Origin: Rubrivivax sp.
Lineage (GTDB): Bacteria; Pseudomonadota; Gammaproteobacteria; Burkholderiales; Burkholderiaceae_C
Reading direction: 5' to 3'
Length of the DNA stretch: 64,000 nt
NCBI GenBank assembly: GCA_021300575.1
Contig: JAJTDM010000006.1
Span: forward strand, 1 to 64,000
The notes below the pieces were generated by a model. The model had not been told where the DNA came from. It searched no databases and was given only the letters and a program-made list of their open reading frames with translations. Of the stretch, positions 28,152 to 38,121 are shown piece after piece. Within the stretch, counting starts at the first letter, position 1, and each line of letters begins with the position of its first letter. The position numbers and the translations under genes were made by a program.

Positions 28152-30326
28152 ATGGACCTGCCTGTACCCCGCATCACCCTCTACCAGCAATGGCTGGAAC
28201 GCGAGCGCGGCCTGCGCTTTGCGGACTACGACGCGATGTGGGCCTGGTCGGTCACCGACCTTGACGCCTTCTGGCAGTCGATCTGGGTCTACTTTGCGGT
28301 GCAGTCGCCCACACCGCACACGGCGGTGCTGGCGGACGACCGCATGCCCGGGGCGCGGTGGTTTCCGGGGGCGCAGCTGAACTTTGCGCAGCAGGTGTTC
28401 CGCCATGCCGAGGCGGCGCATGCGGCGGGGCACCCGGCCATCGTGTCCACGGACGAGGCCGGCCTGGTGCGTGGCGAGTGTGTGGAGCTGTCCTGGCCTG
28501 AGTTGCAGCAGCAGACCGCACGCTTTGCGGCGGCGCTGCGCACCCTGGGCGTGCGCCGCGGTGACCGCGTCTGCGCCGTGCTGCCCAACACGCCGCAGAC
28601 GGCGGCAGTGTTCCTGGCCGTGGCGAGCCTGGGCGCGGTGTGGAGCGTCTGCTCGCCCGACATGGGGCCGGTGGCGGTGCTGGACCGCTTTCGCCAGATC
28701 GAGCCTACCGTGCTGGTGGCCTGCGACGAGGTGCGCTGGGCCGGCGTGCTGCACGACAAGCGTGCCCTCGTGGACGAGCTGCTGGCGGGGCTGCCCAGCG
28801 TGCGGCATGCGGTGCGGGGTGTGGATGTGCGGGCGGTGCTCCACGGAGAGGTGCCTTCGGATGCGGCGCTGGCCGGTGCGCTGGCCCATGCACCCGGGCC
28901 TGTCCCGGCGTCAGGGGCGCAGCCGACACTCCAGCCCTCGCTCCAGCCCACGCTCCAACCCGAGTGGCTGCCCTTCGATCACCCGCTGTGGATCGTCTAT
29001 TCCAGCGGCACCACCGGCCTGCCCAAGCCCATCGTGCACGGGCATGGTGGCGTGGTGCTTGAAGCGCTGAAGAGTTCGCTGCTGAACAACCTGGGGCCTA
29101 CGGTGGAGACGGGCGACCGCTTCCACTGGTTCAGCACCACGGGCTGGATCATGTGGAACTGCCAGATGGCCGGGTTGCTGGGCGGCACCACCATTTGCCT
29201 CTTCGATGGCAGCCCGGGCGGGCCCTCGGCCGCGCCCGACTGGACCACGCTGTGGCGCTTTGCCGCGCTGTCGCGCGCCACCTTCTTTGGCGCGGGTGCG
29301 GCCTTCTATGCCAGTTGCCTGAAGGCCGATGTGCAGCCGGCCATCACGGCCGACCTGACGGCGCTGCGCGCCGTGGGCTCCACCGGCTCGCCCTTGTCCG
29401 ACGAGTGCCACGACTGGATCTGGGAACGTCTGCCGCGGGTAGGCGGGCAGCCGATCTGGATCGACTGCATCTCCGGCGGCACGGACTTCGCCGGCGCGTT
29501 TGTGGGCGGCAACATCACGCTGCCGCAGGTGCGTGGGCAGATGCAGTGCCGCTGGCTGGGCGCGGCCGTGCAGGCCTGGGACGAGCAGGGCGCCAGCGTC
29601 ATCGACCAGGTGGGCGAGCTGGTGTGCGCGCGGCCCATCCCGTCCATGCCGCTGCGTTTCTGGAACGACGAGGGCGACCGCCGATACCGTGACAGCTACT
29701 TCGACATGTACCCGGGCGTGTGGCGGCATGGGGACTGGATCCGCATCACCCCCCGAACCGCAAGTGACATGGTTGAAGCGCCGGCCCAAGCGGCCGCTGG
29801 AGCTGCAGGCCTCTCGCCAGCGACAAGTACCTCAGGCCCTGAGGCCCTGCGCATCATCCCCAGCCCTTTCGGCCCCACCCCCGTGGCCCACGGCGCCATC
29901 ATCTACGGCCGCAGCGACGCCACCATCAACCGCCAGGGCGTGCGCATGGGCACCGCCGAGCTCTACCGCGTGGTGGAGGCGCTGCCCGAGGTGCTGGACA
30001 GCCTGGTGGTGGACCTGGAATACCTGGGCCGCGAGAGCTTCATGCCGCTGTTCATCGTGCTGCGTGACGGCCTGGTGCTGGACGCGGCACTGAACGCGCG
30101 CATCCACAGTGCCATCCGCCAGGGCCTGGGCCCGCGTTATGTGCCCAGCCAGACTCTGCAGGTGCAGGCTATCCCCCGCACCTTGTCGGGCAAGAAGATG
30201 GAACTGCCGGTCAAGAAACTGCTGCTGGGCGCGGACCCGGCCAAGGTGATGAACCGCGACGCCATGGCCAACGCCGCGGCGGTGGACTGGTTCATCGATT
30301 ACGCCCGGCGGCGCGGGGCCGGCTGA
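28152..30326 (+). CDS. Acetoacetate-CoA ligase
   Basis: WIVYSSGTTGLPKPIVHGHGG, DRFHWFSTTGWIMWN, YFDMYPGVWRHGDWI, IIYGRSDATINRQGVRMGTAELYRVVEALPEVLDSLVVDLEYLGRESFMPLFIVLRDG. Confidence 0.9.
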   Translation: MDLPVPRITLYQQWLERERGLRFADYDAMWAWSVTDLDAFWQSIWVYFAVQSPTPHTAVLADDRMPGARWFPGAQLNFAQQVFRHAEAAHAAGHPAIVSTDEAGLVRGECVELSWPELQQQTARFAAALRTLGVRRGDRVCAVLPNTPQTAAVFLAVASLGAVWSVCSPDMGPVAVLDRFRQIEPTVLVACDEVRWAGVLHDKRALVDELLAGLPSVRHAVRGVDVRAVLHGEVPSDAALAGALAHAPGPVPASGAQPTLQPSLQPTLQPEWLPFDHPLWIVYSSGTTGLPKPIVHGHGGVVLEALKSSLLNNLGPTVETGDRFHWFSTTGWIMWNCQMAGLLGGTTICLFDGSPGGPSAAPDWTTLWRFAALSRATFFGAGAAFYASCLKADVQPAITADLTALRAVGSTGSPLSDECHDWIWERLPRVGGQPIWIDCISGGTDFAGAFVGGNITLPQVRGQMQCRWLGAAVQAWDEQGASVIDQVGELVCARPIPSMPLRFWNDEGDRRYRDSYFDMYPGVWRHGDWIRITPRTASDMVEAPAQAAAGAAGLSPATSTSGPEALRIIPSPFGPTPVAHGAIIYGRSDATINRQGVRMGTAELYRVVEALPEVLDSLVVDLEYLGRESFMPLFIVLRDGLVLDAALNARIHSAIRQGLGPRYVPSQTLQVQAIPRTLSGKKMELPVKKLLLGADPAKVMNRDAMANAAAVDWFIDYARRRGAG
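28929..28964 (+). repeat. Three in-frame 12-bp tandem units in the acetoacetate-CoA ligase gene
   Basis: ctccagccctcg / ctccagcccacg / ctccaacccgag, encoding LQPS-LQPT-LQPE. Confidence 0.8.
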
Positions 30327-30365
30327 AGGTTCAGCGGGCGGTCCCGCGCCGAGCGGGTGGCCGTC

Positions 30366-30794
30366 TTACTCGATCACCAGCCGCTGTGCGCCGCCGCCCG
30401 CCTTCTTCGGCAGGGTCAGGGTCAGCACACCGCTGTCGTAGCGGGCGTGGGCCTGCGCGGCGTCGATCTCCTGCGGCAGCTGAAAGCTGCGCGAGACAGC
30501 GCCGTAGTAACGCTCGGTGCGCAGCACCTTCTCGCCCTGGCTCTGGCGGTCCTGCTGCTTGACCTCTGCGCGCAGGGTCACCACGTTGCTGTCGAGGTTG
30601 ACGTGGATCTCGTCCTTGGACACGCCCGGCACCTCGGCCTGCACCGTGTAGGCCTTGTCGGACTCCTTCACGTCGACCTTGATCTGTGCCGGTGCGGGCA
30701 AGGGGTCGCTATGCAGGGGTCGGACATAGAAGCCGGGCGCGAAGTCGCGGAAGAACTCGTCGAAGAGGCTGCTGCGTGAGGTCAAGGCGTTCAT
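30366..30794 (-). CDS. Hsp20/alpha-crystallin family small heat shock protein
   Basis: IKVDVKESDKAYTVQAEVPGVSKDEIHVNLDSNVVTLRAEVKQQ ... YGAVSRSFQLPQEIDAAQAHARYDSGVLTLTLPKK. Confidence 0.92.
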   Translation of the reverse strand: MNALTSRSSLFDEFFRDFAPGFYVRPLHSDPLPAPAQIKVDVKESDKAYTVQAEVPGVSKDEIHVNLDSNVVTLRAEVKQQDRQSQGEKVLRTERYYGAVSRSFQLPQEIDAAQAHARYDSGVLTLTLPKKAGGGAQRLVIE

Positions 30795-30816
30795 GAGGTG
30801 CTCCTGGGGTGTGGAC

Positions 30817-30840
30817 GGGCGGCGCCACCGCGGGCCGCCC
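30817..30840 (-). promoter_or_regulatory. 5'UTR hairpin upstream of hsp20
   Basis: gggcggc-N10-gccgccc perfect 7-bp arms between the putative promoter and the Shine-Dalgarno-like aggag. Confidence 0.35.
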
Positions 30841-30857
30841 TGTCTTGCATGCTCATC

Positions 30858-30885
30858 AGGTGGGACGTCCCGGCCCAACTTCAAG
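30858..30885 (-). promoter_or_regulatory. Candidate sigma32 (RpoH) heat-shock promoter
   Basis: Minus strand CTTGAA-N15-CCCACCT, close to the sigma32 consensus CTTGAA / CCCCAT, in front of an hsp20 gene. Confidence 0.45.
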
Positions 30886-31006
30886 AGCCCAGGCCGTGGC
30901 CTCGCGGGGCGGGCTTGATCTGCCGCAAACCCGTCGGCGCAGGGTGGATGCACGGCGGCTGCTCCTGCAACCACCGGCCATCACGGCCCCGCACCCTGGG
31001 TGCGGC

Positions 31007-31792
31007 TCAGGCCTTGCCGACAGGCTTGCGGGTGGGAGCGATGGACCCAGGCTCCCGGTAGGGGGCAAACACGTCGCGCAAGGGCGCCGCAGGTGCCGGC
31101 TGCGGCGTGAGCGATCGCTCCAGCTCGTCCAGATGGCGGCGCATTTCGGCGGCGCTGCCGGCGGCGCCGGCCTCTTGCAGGGCGGCCAGCATCTCCTGGT
31201 GGCGGTGTGCCACGCAGGCCGGGCGGCCCGGGCGCTTGTACAGCGCCATGAGCAGCGAGGTGGTGGGCAGCAGCTCGTCGAGCATGCGCATGAACACGGG
31301 GTTGCCCGCCAGCCGGGCCAGCGCACGGTGGAATTCGCCAGACAGGCCGATGGCCGCCGCGCTGTCGCCTCGCGCCTCGGCTGCGGCCTCGGCCTCCACC
31401 AGGGAACGCAGGTCGGCCAGCTGGTCGGGCGTGAGTCGGCCGCCCAGGCGCCGCGCGATCTCGCACTCCACCACCCGCCGGGCGTCGAACACGGGCGCGG
31501 CATCCTCCAGGCCGGGCTGTGGCACCTGGGCGCCGCGGTTGTGTCGCAACTCGATGACCTGGTCTTGCGCCAGGCGCTGCAGGGCCTGGCGTACGACCGT
31601 GCGTGAGACAGCAAAGGACTCGGCCAGCTCCTCCTCGCGCAGCCGGGCGCCGGGGGCGAGGCGGTGCTCCACGATGGCGCGGTAGATGCCGTCGTAGACG
31701 CGGTCGGTGGCAGTGGTCGCCTTGGTGGCGGTGGCGCCGGCCACGGGCCCTGCACCGGGCCGTGCGGCGGGGGAGGGGGGGCGTGTGCTCAT
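31007..31792 (-). CDS. GntR family transcriptional regulator (FCD domain)
   Basis: VYDGIYRAIVEHRLAPGARLREEELAESFAVSRTVVRQALQRLAQDQVIELRHNRGAQV. Confidence 0.92.
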   Translation of the reverse strand: MSTRPPSPAARPGAGPVAGATATKATTATDRVYDGIYRAIVEHRLAPGARLREEELAESFAVSRTVVRQALQRLAQDQVIELRHNRGAQVPQPGLEDAAPVFDARRVVECEIARRLGGRLTPDQLADLRSLVEAEAAAEARGDSAAAIGLSGEFHRALARLAGNPVFMRMLDELLPTTSLLMALYKRPGRPACVAHRHQEMLAALQEAGAAGSAAEMRRHLDELERSLTPQPAPAAPLRDVFAPYREPGSIAPTRKPVGKA

Positions 31793-31900
31793 CGGTGTGG
31801 GGAGGGCCGCAGGGTCAGCTCAGACCTCGGGCCGCGGTGGCGGCTGGCGCACAGGCCTGGACGGCCGCCACAATGGCGCGCTTCCTGCAAGGACCGAAAG

Positions 31901-33190
31901 ATGAACCACGTTTCTCCTGAAGTTGGCAGCGATCCCGCCCCCGCCCACCCTGCGCTGCGCATCGACGGCGCCCGTCTGTGGCAACGCCTGATGACCCTGG
32001 CCGCCATCGGCGCCACGCCGCGTGGCGGTGTGTGCCGCATCGCGCTGACCGACCTGGACCGCCAGGGCCGCGAGCTCTTCGCCACCTGGGCCGCCGAGCT
32101 CGGCTGCACCCTGCGGCGCGACGCCATCGGCAACCTCTTTGCGCGCCGCGCGGGCACGGACGACCACCTGCCCGCCGTGGCCACGGGCAGCCATATCGAC
32201 ACCCAGCCCACGGGCGGCAAGTTCGACGGCAACTACGGCGTGCTGGCCGGGCTGGAGGTGCTGCACACCCTCAACGACCACGGCGTGCGCACGCGCGCCC
32301 CGATGGAGGTGTGCGTGTGGACGAATGAGGAGGGCTCGCGCTTCGTGCCGGTGATGATGGGCTCGGGCGTGTACGCCGGCGCCTTCAGCCTGGCGCATGC
32401 GCTGGCCGCGCGCGACACGCAGGGCGTGAGCGTGGGCGAGGCGCTGCAGGCCATCGGCCAGGCCGGCACGGCGCCGGCGGCCCTTGCCGACGGCGCGCCG
32501 CGCTTTGGCGCCTACTTCGAGGCCCACATCGAGCAGGGCCCGGTGCTGGAGGATGCGGGCATCACCATCGGCGTGGTCAGCGGTGCCTTGGGCCAGCGCT
32601 GGTTTGACGTGACGGTGCAGGGCATGGAGGCGCATGCCGGGCCCACGCCCATGGGCCTGCGGCGTGACGCGCTGCTGCCCGCCGCGGCGCTGATGCAGCG
32701 CGTCAACGCCATCGCGCTGGCCGAGCAGCCGCATGCGCGCGGCACCGTAGGGCAGGTGCTGGTGCACCCCAATTCGCGCAACGTCATCCCCGGGCGGGTG
32801 CGTTTCTCGGTGGACTTCCGTCATGCCGATGCCCAGGGCCTGGCGCGCATGGACGCCGCGCTGCGCGCGGCCGTGGCCGAACTCACCGTGCCCGGCATCG
32901 AGATCACGGTGGAACAGGTGGTGGAGTACGCACCCACCCCCTTTGACGAGGGCTTGCGCGCCTTGATCAGCCAGGGCGCCGAGCGCGCCGGGCTGTCGCA
33001 GATGGCGCTGGCCAGCGGCGCCGGCCATGATGCCGTTTACGTGGCGCGCACCGCGCCTGCGGCCATGATCTTCGTGCCCTGCAAGGACGGCATCTCGCAC
33101 AACGAGATCGAGGACGCCCGCCCCGAGCACCTGGAGGCCGGCGCCAACGTGCTGCTGCACGCGATGCTGGCCCGGGCGGGCGTGGTCTGA
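31901..33190 (+). CDS. Zn-dependent M20 hydrolase (allantoate amidohydrolase / N-carbamoyl amino acid hydrolase family)
   Basis: ATGSHIDTQPTGGKFDGNYGVLAGLEVLHTL, CVWTNEEGSRFVPVMMGSGVYAG, FEAHIEQGPVLED, SGAGHDAVYVARTAPAAMIFVPCKDGISHNEIE. Confidence 0.9.
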   Translation: MNHVSPEVGSDPAPAHPALRIDGARLWQRLMTLAAIGATPRGGVCRIALTDLDRQGRELFATWAAELGCTLRRDAIGNLFARRAGTDDHLPAVATGSHIDTQPTGGKFDGNYGVLAGLEVLHTLNDHGVRTRAPMEVCVWTNEEGSRFVPVMMGSGVYAGAFSLAHALAARDTQGVSVGEALQAIGQAGTAPAALADGAPRFGAYFEAHIEQGPVLEDAGITIGVVSGALGQRWFDVTVQGMEAHAGPTPMGLRRDALLPAAALMQRVNAIALAEQPHARGTVGQVLVHPNSRNVIPGRVRFSVDFRHADAQGLARMDAALRAAVAELTVPGIEITVEQVVEYAPTPFDEGLRALISQGAERAGLSQMALASGAGHDAVYVARTAPAAMIFVPCKDGISHNEIEDARPEHLEAGANVLLHAMLARAGVV

Positions 33191-33261
33191 AGGCGCGCAT
33201 GGGTCTGGCAGTGACCAGCTGCCTGGAGGCCGCCGCCAAGCTGAAGGGACTGAAGCCCTCA

Positions 33262-33306
33262 AAGACGCAGATGACGCAGAACACCCAGAAGACGTAGGAA
33301 GCCCAG
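33262..33306. repeat. Degenerate 9-bp tandem repeat, five units
   Basis: aagacgcag atgacgcag aacacccag aagacgtag gaagcccag, intergenic. Confidence 0.6.
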
Positions 33307-33319
33307 GAGATCTCAGGAC

Positions 33320-33856
33320 ATGGAACTGAAGTTGCAGCCCCTGAGCGCCGCGGCCTTTGCCCCGTACGGTGAGCTGATCGGCTTGCCGGCGGCCGCGGCG
33401 GGCGCCGTTGACGCCGCGGGTGGCGCTGGCCGTGCGGGCGGCTTGTCCGTGCGCGCCATCAACGGCGGCACCAGCCAGCGCTGGGACATGCCGGGCCGCC
33501 TGCAACTGCACGCTCAAGGGGGCGAGCCTTGCGTGGCCGTGTTCCGTGCGCAGGCGCAAGCCCTCGTCGGGCCTTGGCGCCTGCTGGAGCGTCACCGCCT
33601 GGGCACGCAGACCTTCATCCCGCTGGCCGGGGCCCGCTGCGTGGTGCTGGTGGCACGAGGCGAGGCGGTGCCCGACCCGGCCACGCTGGCGGCCTTTGCG
33701 GTCGACGGTGCCCAGGGCTTCACGCTGCACGCCGACACCTGGCATCACGGCCTGATCGCGCTGGTCGCGGGCGACTTCGTGGTCATCGAGCGGCGCGCCG
33801 CAGAGGTGGACTGCGAGTTCGCGGAACTGGCGGTGCCGGTCACGCTGCGCCCCTGA
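33320..33856 (+). CDS. allA: Ureidoglycolate lyase (AllA family)
   Basis: MELKLQPLSAAAFAPYGELI ... QTFIPLAGARCVVLVA ... FTLHADTWHHGLIAL. Confidence 0.85.
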   Translation: MELKLQPLSAAAFAPYGELIGLPAAAAGAVDAAGGAGRAGGLSVRAINGGTSQRWDMPGRLQLHAQGGEPCVAVFRAQAQALVGPWRLLERHRLGTQTFIPLAGARCVVLVARGEAVPDPATLAAFAVDGAQGFTLHADTWHHGLIALVAGDFVVIERRAAEVDCEFAELAVPVTLRP

Positions 33857-33868
33857 CGGCGGGGCGCT

Positions 33869-35053
33869 TCAGCCCGCCACCACCTGCTGCGCCAGGCGCA
33901 CCAGGCTGCGGTCGCTGCCGGTGGGGCCCAGGAGCGACAGGCCCAGCGGCGCGCCCACTCGCGTGGCCAGCGGCAGCGACAGTTGCGGGAAGCCTGCGAG
34001 GCCCGAGATGCACAGCATGCGGATGGCGGCGTTGCGGTAGTCCTCCAGCGCCGCCTCGCTGTCGCTGCGCAGCGGCGCCACGTCAGGCATGGTCGGCATC
34101 ACCAGCACGCCGTCGTCACCCAGCAGCGCCGCCAGGTGCGCACGGAAACGGGCGCGGAAGGCGGTGGCCTGTGCCACCTTCTCGTCGCTCAGTTCCCTGG
34201 ACCAGGCAAAGCGCTCGGCCACCCCGGGGCCGAGCGGCGGGGCGAAGCGCTGGATGAAGCCGCCGTCGGTGCGCCAGGCTTCGCGGCCCTGCAGGTGGCG
34301 GAAGTGCCAGTACATGGCCTCGAAGCTGTCCAGCACCACGTTCACGGGGGCCGGTGCGCCGAGCGCGGCGGCCACCCGTTGGCGCGGCGCGGTAAAGGCC
34401 TCGGCAGCCTCGGGCTTCAGCAGGCCCCACACGTCTTCGGGCGAGAGCAGGCGCACGCGCTGCGGCAGCGGGGTGGCGTCCTCTCCCAGCAGCACATCGG
34501 CCACGCGGGCGAAGGTGCTCACGTCACGCGTGAACCAGCCGCAGGTGTCGAAGCTGGGCGAGAGGTCCAGGCAGTCTTCCAGGCTGATGCGGCCGTGCGT
34601 GGGGCGCAGGCCCACGAGGCCGCAGTGGCTGGCCGGTGCGCGCACCGAGCCGCCGGTGTCGGTGCCGAGTGCGAAGTCCACCAGGCTGTTGGACACGGCC
34701 GCGGCCGAACCCGAGGACGAGCCACCCGTGATGCGGTCCGGCGCCCCGCCGTTGACCGGCGCGCCGAAGTGCGCGTTGTTGCCGTTCATCGAGAAGGCCA
34801 GCTCGTCGGTGAGCGTCTTGCCCGCGAACACGGCGCCGGCGTCCAGCAGCTTTTGCACCGTGGGGGCCGTGCGCTTCTTGATGCCGGACTGCGCCAGAAG
34901 CAGCGGCTGCCCGCCGCTGGTGGGGTAGCCGGCCACGTGAAAGAGGTCCTTGACGGCGAAGGTCAGCCCTGCCAGGGGCCCGGTACCCGCGTGCGGCACG
35001 GGCGCATCCGGATAGGGCATGAAGCAGCGGGCGGTGTCGTGGATGAGGGGCAA
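33869..35053 (-). CDS. Amidase signature family protein
   Basis: LTFAVKDLFHVAGYPTSGGQP, GGSSSGSAAAVSNSLVDFALGTDTGGSVRAPASHCGLVGLRPTHGRIS. Confidence 0.92.
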   Translation of the reverse strand: MPLIHDTARCFMPYPDAPVPHAGTGPLAGLTFAVKDLFHVAGYPTSGGQPLLLAQSGIKKRTAPTVQKLLDAGAVFAGKTLTDELAFSMNGNNAHFGAPVNGGAPDRITGGSSSGSAAAVSNSLVDFALGTDTGGSVRAPASHCGLVGLRPTHGRISLEDCLDLSPSFDTCGWFTRDVSTFARVADVLLGEDATPLPQRVRLLSPEDVWGLLKPEAAEAFTAPRQRVAAALGAPAPVNVVLDSFEAMYWHFRHLQGREAWRTDGGFIQRFAPPLGPGVAERFAWSRELSDEKVAQATAFRARFRAHLAALLGDDGVLVMPTMPDVAPLRSDSEAALEDYRNAAIRMLCISGLAGFPQLSLPLATRVGAPLGLSLLGPTGSDRSLVRLAQQVVAG

Positions 35054-35180
35054 GGTGGTCTTCCTGAAATGTCGAAGGGGGGGTTCTGTGCAGGGGACTC
35101 AGGAGAGCGAGCTCTTCACTGTTGTGAGCGGTGCCCGCAGTCCAGGTCTCGGCGGTCGCTGGTACCTCAGCGGGCCTGTC

Positions 35181-36194
35181 TCAGGCGGGCGTGGAGGCGC
35201 TGGCCAAGGCCGCCGTGGCCTCGGTGCGGAAACATCGCGCCTGGTGGCCCGGGGCCAGCACCACGGGCTCGGGGGCCTGCTGGCGGCAGGCGTCCTGCGC
35301 CCAGGCGCAGCGCTCGGCGAAGGCGCAGCCCGGGGGCAGGGCTGAGAGGTCGGGCGGCGCGCCGCCGATGGTCTCCAGGCGCGAGCCCTTGGCCAGCGCG
35401 CCGTGGGCGCGGCTTTTCAGCAGGGCCAGCGTGTAGGGGTGGCGGGGCTCACGGATCAGCGTGCGTGCCGGGCCTTCCTCGACGATGCGCCCGGCGTACA
35501 TGACGGCGATGCGGTCGGCCACTTCCACCGCCGCGCCGATGTCGTGGGTGACAAAGACGACGGCCAGGCCGAGATCACGCTGCAACTCGCGCAGCAGCAG
35601 CAGGATCTGGATCTGCACCGTGGCGTCCAGCGCCGTGGTGGGCTCGTCAGCCAGCAGCAACTGCGGCTGGCAGGCCAGGGCCAGGGCGATCATGGCGCGC
35701 TGGCGCATGCCGCCGCTCATCTCGTGCGGGTAGGCCTGCAGGCGCCGCTCGGGGCTGGGGATGCGCACCCGTTCGAACAGGGCCAGCGCGCGCTGCTGCG
35801 CCTGCGCGGCGGAGACGTTCTCGTGCCGGCGGATGGACTCCACGATCTGCGCGCCCACGGTGTAGACCGGGTCCAGCGCCAGCAAGGGCTCCTGGAAGAT
35901 CATCGAGGCCACGCGCCCGCGGTAGTCGGCCAAGGCGCCGGGCGACAGGGCCAGCACATCGTGCTCGCCTACCCGCATGTGGCCGCCGATGCGCGTGTGG
36001 CGCGGCGTGTGCAGGCGCAGCAGCGAGCGCAGCGTCACGCTCTTGCCCGAGCCGGACTCGCCGATCAGCGCCACCACCTCGCCGCGCCGCACCTGCAGGT
36101 CCACCCCGTCCACGGCGCGCACCGGCTTGCGCCCGGCAGTGAAAGTGACCGTCAGGCCGCGGATGTCGACGAAGGGAATGTCCTCAGGTGTCAT
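35181..36194 (-). CDS. Dipeptide-type ABC transporter ATP-binding protein (DppD-like)
   Basis: [52 protein letters not shown]. Confidence 0.9.
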   Translation of the reverse strand: MTPEDIPFVDIRGLTVTFTAGRKPVRAVDGVDLQVRRGEVVALIGESGSGKSVTLRSLLRLHTPRHTRIGGHMRVGEHDVLALSPGALADYRGRVASMIFQEPLLALDPVYTVGAQIVESIRRHENVSAAQAQQRALALFERVRIPSPERRLQAYPHEMSGGMRQRAMIALALACQPQLLLADEPTTALDATVQIQILLLLRELQRDLGLAVVFVTHDIGAAVEVADRIAVMYAGRIVEEGPARTLIREPRHPYTLALLKSRAHGALAKGSRLETIGGAPPDLSALPPGCAFAERCAWAQDACRQQAPEPVVLAPGHQARCFRTEATAALASASTPA

Positions 36195-37207
36195 GCCAGG
36201 GCCTCCATCTGAGCTGCCGCAGCGTGCCCACTGCCCGCCTCGAACATCAGGCAGGCCACCGGGTGGCTTCCGCCGCTGCTGCTGAGCACCGGCACACGCT
36301 GCGCGCACACCGGTTGCGCCTGCGCGCAGCGCGTGTGGAAGCGGCAGCCCGACGGCGGGTTGATGGGGTTGGGCGGGTCGCCGGCCAGGGGAGGCACCTC
36401 GGTGCGGCGGTCCGGGTCCATCGAGGGGATGGAGCTCAGCAGGGCGCGGGTGTAGGGGTGGCGCGGCGCCTCGAACAGCGTCTCGGCTTCGCCCACTTCC
36501 ACCACCTGGCCCAGGTACATCACCATCACGCGGTCGGACATGTAGCGCACCACGTTCAGGTCGTGGCTGATGAAGACGTAGGTCAGGCCGAACTCTTCCT
36601 TCAGGTCCAGCAGCAGGTTCAGCACCTGCGCCTCGACCGACTTGTCCAGTGCCGACACCGCCTCGTCCAGGATCACCAGCCGCGGCTGCAGGGCCAGGGC
36701 GCGGGCGATGTTCACGCGCTGGCGCTGGCCGCCGGAGAGCTCGTGCGGGTAGCGCTCGGCAAAGCGCCGCGGCTCCAGGCCCACGCGGGCCAGCAGGTCG
36801 CGCGCGCGCTGCACCGCCTGCTGGTGCGGCAGGCCATGCACCTGCGGCGCGAAGGCGATGGAGTCCTCGATGGTCAGGCGCGGGTTCAGCGAGGCATAGC
36901 TGTCCTGGAACACCATCTGCGACTGGCGGCGGAAGGCCTTCAGGCTCAGGTCACGCCCGCCCACGGCCATACCGTCGAAGATGATGTCGCCGCGGTCGGG
37001 CTCGATCAGGCGCATGAGCAGCCGCGCCGTCGTGCTCTTGCCGCAGCCGGACTCGCCCACCACGCCCAGGGTCTCGCCCGCGCGCACGCTGAAGTCCACA
37101 CCGTCCACCGCACGCACCACGCCGCCGCCGCGGCCCAGCATGTCTTTCTTCAGCGGGAAGTGCTTGACCAGGCCGCGCACTTCCAGCAGGGGCGATGCGC
37201 CACTCAT
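36191..37207 (-). CDS. Dipeptide-type ABC transporter ATP-binding protein (DppF-like)
   Basis: [52 protein letters not shown]; start [10 protein letters not shown]. Confidence 0.9.
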   Translation of the reverse strand: MSGASPLLEVRGLVKHFPLKKDMLGRGGGVVRAVDGVDFSVRAGETLGVVGESGCGKSTTARLLMRLIEPDRGDIIFDGMAVGGRDLSLKAFRRQSQMVFQDSYASLNPRLTIEDSIAFAPQVHGLPHQQAVQRARDLLARVGLEPRRFAERYPHELSGGQRQRVNIARALALQPRLVILDEAVSALDKSVEAQVLNLLLDLKEEFGLTYVFISHDLNVVRYMSDRVMVMYLGQVVEVGEAETLFEAPRHPYTRALLSSIPSMDPDRRTEVPPLAGDPPNPINPPSGCRFHTRCAQAQPVCAQRVPVLSSSGGSHPVACLMFEAGSGHAAAAQMEALA

Positions 37208-38103
37208 GACTTGATCTCCATGGCCGAGCGCAGGCCGTCGCTGAGCAGGTTGAAGGCGATGGAGGTCACGAAGATCATCACGCCGGGCAGCGCGGCAATC
37301 GCCGGCTGGGTGTAGATGGCCGTGCGCAGGGTGTTGAGCATCAGGCCCCACTCTGGCTCGGGCGGCTTGACGCCCAGGCCCAGGAAGCTCAGGCCCGAGG
37401 CCAGGATCATGGACACCGCGATCAGGCTGGTGGCGTAGACGAAGATGGGCCCCAGCACGTTGCCCAGCACGTGCACGCGCACGATGGTGAAGGCGTTCGC
37501 CCCCGAGGCGCGTGCCGCCTCGACGAAGTCGCGCGAGCGGATCTGCGTGGTCACGCTCTCGGCCACGCGGGCAATCGGCGGGATGAACACCACCGTCAGC
37601 GAGATCAGCGAGTTCGTGATGCCCGCGCCCAGCGCGCCCGACAGCGCAATGGCCAGCAGCACCGAGGGGAAGGCGTAGAAGACGTCGATGGTGCGCATCA
37701 GCGCGGTGTTCAGCGGGCCGCCGGCAAACCCGGCCACGATGCCGATGAACGAGCCCAGGAAGAAGGCGCACACCACGGGCGTGATGCCCATGAACAGCGA
37801 CAACCGGGCGCCCACCATCAGGCGCGACAGCAGGTCACGCCCCAGCTCATCCGTGCCCAGTGGGAAGCCCGGCGTGCCTATGGGCTTCAGGCGCGACAGC
37901 ATCGAGGCCTTGTAGGGGTCGGCCGGCGTCAGCATGGGCCCGAAGAGAGCCAGGATCACCAGGACCAGCACCACCAGCGCTGCGCCCATGGCCACCTTGT
38001 CGCGCAGCAGGCGCCGGCCCACGGTCTGCCAGTAGCCGGGTGAGCGTTCGAAGGCGACTTCAGGCACCTTGCGGGGGTCTACGGTGATGTTGAGCATGTT
38101 CAT
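37204..38103 (-). CDS. Dipeptide-type ABC transporter permease (DppC-like)
   Basis: [54 protein letters not shown]. Confidence 0.9.
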   Translation of the reverse strand: MNMLNITVDPRKVPEVAFERSPGYWQTVGRRLLRDKVAMGAALVVLVLVILALFGPMLTPADPYKASMLSRLKPIGTPGFPLGTDELGRDLLSRLMVGARLSLFMGITPVVCAFFLGSFIGIVAGFAGGPLNTALMRTIDVFYAFPSVLLAIALSGALGAGITNSLISLTVVFIPPIARVAESVTTQIRSRDFVEAARASGANAFTIVRVHVLGNVLGPIFVYATSLIAVSMILASGLSFLGLGVKPPEPEWGLMLNTLRTAIYTQPAIAALPGVMIFVTSIAFNLLSDGLRSAMEIKS

Positions 38104-38121
38104 GGGGGGCTGCTCACGGCG

